Assembly: GCF_921293095.1 (NCBI RefSeq)
Contig: NC_060252.1
Location: 3,782,001-3,846,000, forward strand
Reading direction: 5' to 3'
DNA length: 64,000 nucleotides
Origin: Ischnura elegans
Taxonomy: Eukaryota; Arthropoda; Insecta; Odonata; Coenagrionidae
The stretch's first letter is position 1. Each line of letters opens with the position of its first letter. The position numbers were made by a program, and so were the translations under genes. Below are positions 55,499 to 64,000 of this stretch, one piece after another. The notes under the pieces were generated by a model, which made no database searches, was not told where the DNA came from, and saw nothing but the letters and a program-made list of their open reading frames with translations.

Positions 55499-57435
55499 TC
55501 CTCTGTGGGAAAATGACCACAAAAATTGCTTGAACTTGGGGACCAAGACACATCCACCAAGAACTGATTAATGCCTAGAAAACTTATCGAGGCATCACAG
55601 GTCCACTGGTTTTCACTGGATGAACCCCCACTGTTTAACCCCCCATGGAATTTACAAAAAACCATTATTCAGTGGTTAGAATTGAACTGAATATTGAAAA
55701 GTTTATTGATTGAGGTAACAGTTTTCAAGAAATATCACTCAAAAATAATTTTGAGAAGAAAAATACATTTTTATCACTCAGTAAAAAAAATAATTTCAAG
55801 AGTGATGTTTGGAATTCAACAGAATTCATAAGTGAGTAACATGGCATAATTACAAGAGTGAGACAAGAAATATTGCTGATAGATATAGAGTAAATTATTT
55901 AGTATTACATAGCAAGAAAATAAAATTAATAATCAATATGTCATAAAGTGATGCTTGTTTCGGTGAACAGTGAATCAAAATTACAAATAATTACCATCAG
56001 CAACTAGAAGGAACTGGGAAGATTTTTATTGGTATAACACCAGGATATCTTTACCAAACTCAAATGTTCCTTCTCTCATCAGAGATATTTTGTGGGTTTT
56101 TTTTTTTTTAAAACCAAGTAAAGCAATACAATAACCAACCACTTAGTAAATGGGCAAGATTGGGTTGGTGAAGCAGTTGGGTTCATGGGAACCCTGGGTT
56201 GTCCCATTAGTTGGGTTCAACCACCTTATCAAAAAACAACGATTCACAAAAATGGGTTTTAACTTCTACCCAAAATTCATATTGCAACCCAAGAGAAAGT
56301 TAGGGTCGACCAACAAAATATATACCCCATATTATATAATCATTAAGTACAAGTTTATTCAAAAATACGGTTATTCACTAAATAATTATTAGTTATCAAA
56401 ATACCAGCAAAAATATTCAGCATAATATGTGTCTCACTTAATTAATATACATTGGCATTAGTATTTCTCCGTTTAAACCCTCCATGTTTGTAAATATTAT
56501 CAGTCCATAATTAATTATCAATAAAGAATCCTCCAAAATTCAACAAGATTTACATAAATGACAATAGATTGCACTAAATTCCTCGATTTTCCAATAATTA
56601 TTAATATTTACAAGGCATATGGTATTCATGTCAGCTATTGAACAAGTACTGACTAAATTTAATCAAGATGTGTATATATATCTCTCAGTATTAATTAAAC
56701 AAGTCAAAAAAGAATCATAGGCGATGCTAACAAAATGAGAACTGCATATTGCATCAACAAAAGAAATCACTCTAAATTTCACTCTTCAATTAACAATAGA
56801 AATGAGAGCTACATGCTGGTTGCGACAAGATGAAAGTTCATACTTGTCGGGCGATGAAGGTCGCAACTCAACGCCAAAAGCCACACTAAAACACAGTAGG
56901 CAGTCTTAAGATCAGCTGATCAATTCAATCACTCAGCCATCGATAGAATATTGAACACTGCAAAATCACGACACTTATCACTGTCCAGAATTGTGAGAAT
57001 GTCCATAAAGTCTTGGTGGAGGAAAGGTGACACAAAACACAATTGAATCTTAATAACTGGGGCCACCTCCACAGCTTATCTGGAAACGAGCCATCTCGGG
57101 GATTTCCCCCCAAGTTAATCTCCCGTCCTCTCCCTCCAAGCACCCATAATTCCTCCACCTTACCCCATCTCACAATCACAGTAGACCAACACTAAATTAC
57201 ATGAGTGAATTAAGCAGATGAGAATAAGCAAGTACAATACAATATTTCAGAACAATTTCAATTACAAGCATAGAAATAGACTTATTATTCATTATTCAAA
57301 ACAATATTATTAGGAATCAAGAGAAATTCAACACCGAAATCAAGCATCAAATAGTATTTGAGAAAGCAAACATTAGCATTCATTGAGAAAAATAAAAAAA
57401 AATAATAAAAAAAAATCAATGATATTTCTCTCCTT
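55499..57435 (-). other. Gypsy 3' internal non-coding region
   Basis: 1.9 kb of AT-rich sequence between the gag-pol stop and the 3' LTR. This is where an env gene would lie, but there is no long frame, signal peptide or membrane segment to support one. Confidence 0.7.
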
Positions 57436-60400
57436 TTAATTACTGGAATTACCAATGCCATCATGATATGCCTTTAAATGAGAAACATGACAAATTTTCT
57501 CTTTCCCAGGAGAAACTTCCAGAATAACTGTTACAGGAGAGAGATACTTTTTAAGGACGAAAGGTCCATTCCACAGAGGTTCCAGTTTTGCCATTTTCTG
57601 TTCACCTTTAGAACTGACAGGATGGTTTTTGCAGAGAACAAGATCTCCCACACAGAAAGTGATTTGGGAGTGAGATTTATTATAGGATTCTTTATACCTA
57701 TTTCTGGCCTTTTTTAAATTAGCAATAACATGATTCAGGAAGACTTGTCTGTCACTATCGCTGAGATCATTCTCGAATAAAGATTTTGGAATGTCCCACT
57801 GATTAATTAAAGGATGCTTTAGTTCTCTGCCGAAAATTATTTTGGCAGGAGAATAACCACTGCTCTCATGAGAGGCAGTGTTCAAGGCAAAATTTAAGTC
57901 AGCAAGCATAGAGTCCCACATATGGTGAGCATTATTGCACAAAATAGCAAGTGCAGATTTTAGATTTCTATGCAATCTCTCTACCTGATTAGAACAGGGA
58001 TAGTATGGAGAAACAAAAATTTGCTTAACCCCCAGTTGCAAACACATCTCCTTAACGGCATGAGATTTGAAAACTTGTGCATTATCAGAAACCAAATATT
58101 TTGGAAAACCGAATTTTGGAAACACTCTTTGAGTGAGTATTGAAACAACCGAACCGGCCGTAGCCTTGCGAACTGGCTCAAGAAAACAAAACTTAGAAAA
58201 TCCATCAATAAGAGAAAGTACATATTGGTGTCCACCTTTAGTCAGAGGTAAAGGACCCACAAAGTCAATATAAAGTCTTTCCCAAACATCAGAAGGATTG
58301 TGCGACGATAGCATGCCAGGAGGTGGAGCATTTCTGGGTTTACAAGTTTGACACAGATGGCATTTTCTGACCAAGTCATAAACCTCTTTTTTCATGTCCT
58401 TCCACCAAAAGTGTCTGCTAATCTTATCATAAGTTTTAGCCATGCCCAAGTGAGCAGACATACTAGAGCAGTGAAAATATTGAAAAATCATAGGCCTCAA
58501 GACCGTAGGCAAAACAGCTCTTCCTCGCTTAATTTTAGAATTCCCATAACATAATAGCTGTCCCTTCAGAAAATAGTTTTTGTCGTTCAAGGAATTATTA
58601 TTAATCAGATTGAAAATATCCTTTAGAACGAGATCAGTTTCTTGGTGTTTTCGAATGTCGACAAATGACAAAGGCAATTTATGTAACACACAAGAATAAG
58701 GAACAGCTGACTCCTTATGAGTGTTAGATTCCACATCTGATTGACTATTTGTAGATGAGAATGGCTCAATGCGAGAAAGACAATCTGCGACAGAATTAGC
58801 TGATCCTCGAACATGATGCACAATGAATTTATAAGAGGATAATTTAAGAACCATCCTGCCTAATTTGCCCAACTGCTTAGGATGAGAGAAAAGCCATGTC
58901 AAGGCACCATTATCAGTGTACAAGTGAAATGGTTTTACTTGTAAGTAAACACTGAATTTTTGAATTCCAAAATGAATTGCGTGACACTCCAATTCATAAG
59001 AAGAAAATTTACGTTCATGTTCCAAGAGTGCCTTACTAGCGAAAGCCACAGGGACAAAATCACCATTTACTTTGTGATTCAAAACGGCACCAACCGCCAA
59101 ATTACTGGCATCGACAAATAAATGAAATTCCTCGTCAAATCGAGGGAAAGATAACACTGGTGGATTGGTGAGAGCTTTCTTCAACTGGCAGAAAGCCTCA
59201 TTTTCAACGGCTGTCCATTGAAAAGGAACATTTTTACGTTTCAAGCGATTCAGTGGCATAGAAATTTCAGAATACCTTGGAATAAACTTGCAGTAAAACC
59301 CACAAAGTCCAATGAATCTGGCCACTTCCTTCACATTTCTGGGAACTGGGAATTGTTCAATTGGTCTCACTCTCTCAGGATCAACTTGCAAGGTTCCATT
59401 TGTGATGAGATGGCCCAGAAAAGTGAGTGATTCCACACCAAGCTTAACCTTGTCCTCGCACACCGTCAAACCGGCACTGCGTAGTTTGTTGAGGACAGCA
59501 TTAACATGAGATACATGGTCTTCAGCAGACTTGGAATAGATACACAAGTCATCAATATATGGATAGACACATGAATATTTCAAATCGCCCAATACTTCAT
59601 TAATGAGACGAGTGAATATTTGAGGAGAATTTACAAAACCAAATGGCAATCTATTATACTGGTACACTCCGAACGGCGTCACAAAAGCAGTTAATTTCTT
59701 AGAATTCTCAGATAATGGTATTTGATGAAAGGCAGAATTGAGATCAAGAACAGTAAAATATTTTGCATCAGCAAGATATTGGAATGCATGTTCAACAGAA
59801 GGTGTAGGATAACCGTCCGATTTAACAACTTTGTTCAACTTACGGTAATCAACCACTAATCTTTCAGATCCATCCTTTTTAGGCACTAGAAAAGCTGGCG
59901 AACACCAGTTTGAATTGGAAACCTCAATCACTTTCTTATCAAGTAAAGATTGGATGTGCTTCTTCATTAAATTTGCCTTTGGAGGTGACAATGAGTAAGG
60001 ATGGGATCGAATCGGAGTAGAATCTAGCAGTTCAATTTCGTAGGTCATAACAGATGTGACCCCCAATTCTTGAGAAATCACATCAGGATACTTTGACAAT
60101 AAACCCTTCAACTTATCACACAACGTAATTTCAGTGGACGACAGAACATGTGATTCGGATGAGTTACTAACTGGCGCCGATTTAAACGCTTCGCAATTGT
60201 CCGTAAAAGAAAAAAGAGAATTCGGGGCAATTTCAAAACTGACGTTCGCCGGACGAATAATCATCTTTGAATTACAAATGAAATCCACACCCAGTAACAC
60301 GGGAAACGGGATTTTAGCTAGATAAAACACGTGGTTCCAAGAAAACTTGCCTATTTGAACCTTGAGTGAGACAGAGGAATTAATATGAAAAGGCTGCCCC

Positions 60401-61497
60401 GACACCGTGATTAAATCGACGTCAACATTTTGACGAATAATTTTTCTCCGGCAACATTTCAGAGAAGCAAAGAAATCTTCATCACACAGTGAAACTGAAC
60501 ACCCAGTGTCAATTAGAGCCTGGCATGGCATAGAATGAAGATTAATAGATAATATTGGCAATCGAGTCGAACACTTGTCACGGACACTCATCAAACTCAC
60601 GGCAGGCTGAGTAAATCGTCGTCTTTTGCGACACTCGTTCACTTTGTGGCCAGGTTTATGACAGTAAGAACAATTAATAGGAAAAGAAACTTCCCTAGGC
60701 GCACTGGAAGAGGCAACAGAAGACGGATTCCTAGAGATACGATGGAAAGTGTTGGAATATTCAGCACAGTCCATTAAATGTTTAGAAGCCTGCGTGATAA
60801 CAGAGTCCAATTCTACAAATGTGTTAGGCTGATTTGAGAACATAATTGCAGATTTTGTTAAAGGATTTAACCCTTGAATAATGAGTCGCACAATAGAAGA
60901 CTCAGAATACTGCAAACCCAGCACCTGAGTGGCATTACGCACAGAACACACGAAATCGTGGGGCGTTTCGCGAGGGAACTGAAATCTCTTAACTTTCGTA
61001 GTGATCAAACGATCAAACTCTCTGTCACTAACAATTCTAGCCCAAACTTTTTCTGTGATTTGAGACCATGCGAGATTCAAGTTTAACATAGACAACCAAA
61101 AATGACGAGAGCTGGCAGGTAGTTTAGATACTACAAGGTACAATAACGTTGACAGAGGAACCAAAGACAAAGAAACGATTTCATTAACTTTTAACATGAA
61201 ATTAAACCAATTCTCACTGTTTGACACTTCAAATGGCGGAAAATCACTGAGTAATTGTTTGACAATCACTAACCCTTCAGAAACTGGCAATGTCTGAGAA
61301 GCAGACATTTCGTGAGAGACGTGAACATCACAGCTTTCCTCGTGCGTTGGGCGAGGTGGAACAACTTCTAAAGAAGATTCCCGTTCATTATTAGAAACTT
61401 CACTTCCTACGGACACATTAGCCGTACCCCTGGCCTTACGATCCTCGCCCGTGGTTAAATAAGTTTTTTCGTACGGGTTTTCAGTACCTCCAGGCAT
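57436..61497 (-). CDS. Gypsy gag-pol polyprotein
   Basis: An uninterrupted 1353-residue frame. Gag covers roughly residues 80-290 and ends in a CCHC knuckle (C276, C279, H284, C289). Aspartic protease ALIDTGCSVSL has D330-T331-G332. RT spans about 505-690, with LVVDYRKLN, FTVLDLNSAFHQIPL and the active site YPYIDDLCIY (D649/D650). RNase H follows with HLFVDASNLAVGAVL (D796) and SSYELECHA. The integrase zinc site is HCSSMSAH (H1009/H1016) with CHLCQTC, and the core residues are D1078, D1138 and E1173. A GPY/F-type module WNGPFVLKKY lies near 1309; there is no chromodomain. All catalytic residues are present. Gag and pol are in one frame, as in several Gypsy lineages. Together with identical LTR cores this suggests a young, possibly still competent copy. 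Confidence 0.95.
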   Translation of the reverse strand: MPGGTENPYEKTYLTTGEDRKARGTANVSVGSEVSNNERESSLEVVPPRPTHEESCDVHVSHEMSASQTLPVSEGLVIVKQLLSDFPPFEVSNSENWFNFMLKVNEIVSLSLVPLSTLLYLVVSKLPASSRHFWLSMLNLNLAWSQITEKVWARIVSDREFDRLITTKVKRFQFPRETPHDFVCSVRNATQVLGLQYSESSIVRLIIQGLNPLTKSAIMFSNQPNTFVELDSVITQASKHLMDCAEYSNTFHRISRNPSSVASSSAPREVSFPINCSYCHKPGHKVNECRKRRRFTQPAVSLMSVRDKCSTRLPILSINLHSMPCQALIDTGCSVSLCDEDFFASLKCCRRKIIRQNVDVDLITVSGQPFHINSSVSLKVQIGKFSWNHVFYLAKIPFPVLLGVDFICNSKMIIRPANVSFEIAPNSLFSFTDNCEAFKSAPVSNSSESHVLSSTEITLCDKLKGLLSKYPDVISQELGVTSVMTYEIELLDSTPIRSHPYSLSPPKANLMKKHIQSLLDKKVIEVSNSNWCSPAFLVPKKDGSERLVVDYRKLNKVVKSDGYPTPSVEHAFQYLADAKYFTVLDLNSAFHQIPLSENSKKLTAFVTPFGVYQYNRLPFGFVNSPQIFTRLINEVLGDLKYSCVYPYIDDLCIYSKSAEDHVSHVNAVLNKLRSAGLTVCEDKVKLGVESLTFLGHLITNGTLQVDPERVRPIEQFPVPRNVKEVARFIGLCGFYCKFIPRYSEISMPLNRLKRKNVPFQWTAVENEAFCQLKKALTNPPVLSFPRFDEEFHLFVDASNLAVGAVLNHKVNGDFVPVAFASKALLEHERKFSSYELECHAIHFGIQKFSVYLQVKPFHLYTDNGALTWLFSHPKQLGKLGRMVLKLSSYKFIVHHVRGSANSVADCLSRIEPFSSTNSQSDVESNTHKESAVPYSCVLHKLPLSFVDIRKHQETDLVLKDIFNLINNNSLNDKNYFLKGQLLCYGNSKIKRGRAVLPTVLRPMIFQYFHCSSMSAHLGMAKTYDKISRHFWWKDMKKEVYDLVRKCHLCQTCKPRNAPPPGMLSSHNPSDVWERLYIDFVGPLPLTKGGHQYVLSLIDGFSKFCFLEPVRKATAGSVVSILTQRVFPKFGFPKYLVSDNAQVFKSHAVKEMCLQLGVKQIFVSPYYPCSNQVERLHRNLKSALAILCNNAHHMWDSMLADLNFALNTASHESSGYSPAKIIFGRELKHPLINQWDIPKSLFENDLSDSDRQVFLNHVIANLKKARNRYKESYNKSHSQITFCVGDLVLCKNHPVSSKGEQKMAKLEPLWNGPFVLKKYLSPVTVILEVSPGKEKICHVSHLKAYHDGIGNSSN

Positions 61498-61866
61498 TTT
61501 GAAAAGTGAAGTGACGACAACGAGAAAAAGAGAGAGAAAAAGCGAGAAATAAAACTATCTCTCGATACTGGAAGAATCCAATAGAAAAAGAGGGGTGCGA
61601 GAATAACTAGCTGCTATCCAAATTATCAAGAACATTACGAGCACTACGAACATTAATGTCAAATGGCATATGACCACGAGGAAAAGTCGGCAACACTAGT
61701 CACGTAATCCCACACGAACCAAAAAGCACTTAATGGAACATAAAATAACTCACTTTTAAGAGAAGAAACAACCAGAAACTGCAAAAAGTGGAGAAATAGT
61801 GGAGAAATTGTCACCATTGTCCAGCACTCGGAGACCTCGACGAAAGGACAGGAAATCGAACCTCAA
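61498..61866 (-). other. Gypsy 5' leader
   Basis: Untranslated region between the primer-binding site and the gag start codon. AG-rich runs lie just upstream of the ATG on the coding strand. Confidence 0.7.
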
Positions 61867-61877
61867 CTCTGCTACCA
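61867..61877 (-). promoter_or_regulatory. Gypsy primer-binding site
   Basis: TGGTAGCAGAG on the coding strand is the complement of the 3' end of initiator tRNA-Met. It lies 3 bp from the 5' LTR end if the LTR ends at 61881, but 24 bp away if it ends at 61902, which supports the longer LTR. Confidence 0.8.
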
Positions 61878-61880
61878 AAA

Positions 61881-62942
61881 TGTGACGTTACGTCGCATTT
61901 CTGCTTGATTTTTCACGTAAGTCCAGACAGGGGAAATACTCCAACCGTCGGTCACATGCTGGATCAGGGAAAAGACTCCACAAACAAGAAAAACAGCTCA
62001 CAAGAAAAAGGTAGCCAAAAATAATTTACGAGTTATTACCGTACGATATCTATTCAAAGTAGAGTATTCAAAAAATCAGAAGTATTACAGAAAACAATGA
62101 TAGTAAATTCATGATCCCAAAGGAAACATTACCAGCAGAAAATTGCTCTAAAAATCTCATGGCTCACAAGACATGTGACTCCCAGCAGGTCTCGACCAGA
62201 AAGAGGGCTTGCCTATGCAAGGCGAGACAGCATTTGAGGGGAGGGCTTCTTCCAGGGAGTGGAGGGGTAGCCAGGCGAATTCAACAACCGCCCACTGATG
62301 CGTCACTCCCCTGCAGAAACGGCCGCTCCACAAAACACCATACCCTGGTTTTGAGACAACAGCCAGCACCCAGAATTTTCCCCTCAACTTCTGGGTTGGA
62401 GACATCAGAGGAATCGTTCATTGGAACACATGGAGGGGAAGGAGATACTGGGGTGAGGTGTTGGAGGGAGAGAGAGTTTGTGATAGGACAATGGTAAAAC
62501 TTCTCACTCCAAGTGCAATACTAAGGCCTTAGCACCGATTTCCCCTTGCTTGCCAAGGAGAAGTATTTCTCCGCAGTAGTCCTATATAAGTCTTGCATTG
62601 CAGGTAGGCTGGTTCGGGGCTGGTTCGGAGGCTGTTTCGGAGGCTGTTTCAGAGGCTGTTTCCAGAGGCTGAGTTTCCAGAGGCAGGGTTTTCAGAGACA
62701 GGATTTTTCAGAGACAGGATTTTTCAGAGACAGGATTTTTCAGAGACAGGATTTTGCGAGACAGGGCACTTTGCTACAGGGCCCCTTTGCGCAAAAAATC
62801 CTTTGCGCGAAAAAACCTTAGCGCGAAAAGTTCTTGGCGGGAGAAGTTCTGCGGATAAGTTCGGAGGAAGTTCGAGGAATTTCTGGGGGGGGGAGGGGTA
62901 CCAGAAATTTTTGGGGGGGGGCAACACTTAAAAAATGCCACA
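61881..62942 (-). repeat. Gypsy 5' LTR
   Basis: 1062 bp; reads TGTGGCATT...GACGTAACGTCACA on the coding strand. It shares 1041 bp with the 3' LTR. The 16-bp tandem block is at 62697-62756. Confidence 0.88.
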
Positions 62943-63942
62943 GAATGTTGCCTGAAGAAAAAAAAAACATCTTTCCCCACCGCAGGCCTTTTCTCTCCCC
63001 CCCTCCTGAAATATGACACCACTTCTCATCAGCTTGTTTACTTTCCTCGACTGGCTTGGTTTCCCCTCTCTCGGTCACTGCTTAGTCCCCTTCCACCCAA
63101 TTAGGCTTCCCACTGGGTGCAGCGACCACTTCCGAAACTAAATCTAGATGGCATTTGTTTCGAAAAATTTGAACGTTTATTCAACACCCTCAAACCTGTG
63201 ATTGGAAGACCGCTAACCTGGATAACCTGCTATGCGCTGTGGACACTACGCTCCTTGCGTTTGAACCAGGCGACAGCGAGCTTTCGGCGCGACGTTACTA
63301 ATTCTCGCGCGTTGCGGCCTGAAAACGAGAGAAGATTTCCGCTTATGGCAACACAGCATTACACGATTTTTGCATGCGTCGACCTGGGACTTGCCAGCTT
63401 TACGTCGCAACCGGAAAGTTTGTGTGGAAATATTTGGCGAGTGATAAAGTAAAGTGAAAGTGAAAATAACATGTTTCAGCAGGTATTTATTATGTCTTTA
63501 TGTATTTCAAACCAAGTGAATTATAATGTACCTATTTGCACCTATCTAAGACAAGGTTTTTTTTCCTCCTAACTCCTGCAGAAAAGAGGGTTCGTCTTAC
63601 AATCGAATGCAAAATTCTCGACGTCAATGGGGTTGCATAATTTTCGTCAGAAAAAATTATGGATACCAGAGTTTGTCACCTAATATATATAGCTATACAA
63701 CGAAAAATCAACGTCAAAAATACCTGAACAGTAATTTAGCTTATTTGGTTTTGTGTTTAAGTGAAAAACTATTGCCATTTTAGGCAGCAGGTCAAGCGTG
63801 CGTGCCAATCAATCGCCGGGTGCACTTCTGCCGTGTCCGCGAGATCGCCTGCTTTCCCCCTGGGTTCGGCTCCATTCAAGTTAGAGCTTGATCAACTTAC
63901 AAAATTTTTGTGTGATTGATTACAATTTACCTAAATTTTAAC
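62943..63942. other. Unassigned sequence
   Basis: No gene recognised. An open frame at 63117-63452 (+) has no motif support. Confidence 0.35.
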
Positions 63943-64000
63943 CTGAGGCGGATCCAGGATTTCTTTCTGGGGAGTGGGGGAGCACAAGCAAAGCCGTATC
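63943..64000 (+). mobile_element. hAT MITE copy, cut by window edge
   Basis: CTGAGGCGGATCCAGGATTT followed by CTTTCTGGGGAGTGGGGGAG, collinear with the start of the copy at 7173. Confidence 0.6.

Larger units (their letters stand above)
54458..62942 (-). mobile_element. Gypsy LTR retrotransposon
   Basis: About 8.5 kb: 5' LTR at right (61881-62942), tRNA-iMet primer site, single gag-pol frame (57436-61497), a 1.9-kb non-coding 3' region, and a 3' LTR at left (54458-55498). The LTR cores of 1041 bp look identical. The 5' LTR extends 21 bp further inward (to TGTGACGTT... at 61881), and that segment has no match at the outer edge of the 3' LTR. No target duplication was found (flanks GATC and GAATG). 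Confidence 0.92.

Noticed and set aside
55330..57179. Possible env gene downstream of Gypsy pol
   Set aside because: Only short frames, no signal peptide, furin site or transmembrane segment.
62546..62821. 91-residue frames in the Gypsy LTRs rich in FQRQDF/FFRDRIF
   Set aside because: These are translations of the 16-bp tandem repeat inside the LTR, not genes.

Overview
This is eukaryotic DNA, most probably from an arthropod and plausibly an insect with a large, transposon-rich genome. The evidence is AT-rich sequence with isolated GC islands, spliced host genes with GT/AG introns, Jockey-type and other non-LTR retrotransposons, Copia and Gypsy LTR elements, and Transib, hAT, piggyBac and pogo/Tigger DNA transposons. 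I cannot name the species. No bacterial, organellar or CRISPR features were seen.

Host genes are few. A first coding exon of an SDR-family dehydrogenase (DHRS11/farnesol-dehydrogenase-like) lies on the minus strand at 3486-3617, and the rest of that gene was not found. The best host gene is CTU2/NCS2 (cytoplasmic tRNA 2-thiolation subunit 2) on the plus strand. Five phase-consistent exons run from 40237 to 47029, and its 5.7-kb first intron is packed with mobile-element debris. A two-exon THAP-like fragment sits at 19314-19824.

Left part (1-10 kb): the SDR exon plus non-autonomous hAT-type and other inverted-repeat elements. 10.4-19.2 kb: a Transib transposon (RAG1-related, RSS-heptamer-like ends, 5-bp CGCCG target duplication) carrying a 5'-truncated non-LTR retrotransposon and a complete Copia element with identical LTRs. 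22.7-24.1 kb: a 78-bp tandem repeat, a Jockey fragment and a fold-back. 26-37.7 kb: a Jockey-like element whose ORF1 is split twice, by a second Copia (3.5% LTR divergence, several lesions) and by a second, internally deleted Transib. Removing both insertions and their target duplications restores ORF1 reading frame at both junctions.

40-51 kb: CTU2. Its intron 1 holds a decayed piggyBac transposase, a 183-bp fold-back with two head-to-head hammerhead-ribozyme-like cores, an internally deleted non-LTR RT fragment and a pogo/Tigger-like transposon. Downstream lie unassigned sequence and a second RT fragment split by a tRNA-derived SINE. 51.7-53.9 kb: two more inverted-repeat elements. 54.4-62.9 kb: a Gypsy element with an intact 1353-codon gag-pol ORF and identical 1041-bp LTR cores. 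The last kilobase is mostly unassigned and ends in a partial hAT MITE.

The most interesting signals are the two Transib copies, the inverted hammerhead pair, the clean insertion order of the 26-37 kb stack, and a Copia polyprotein that is intact except for an altered protease active-site motif.
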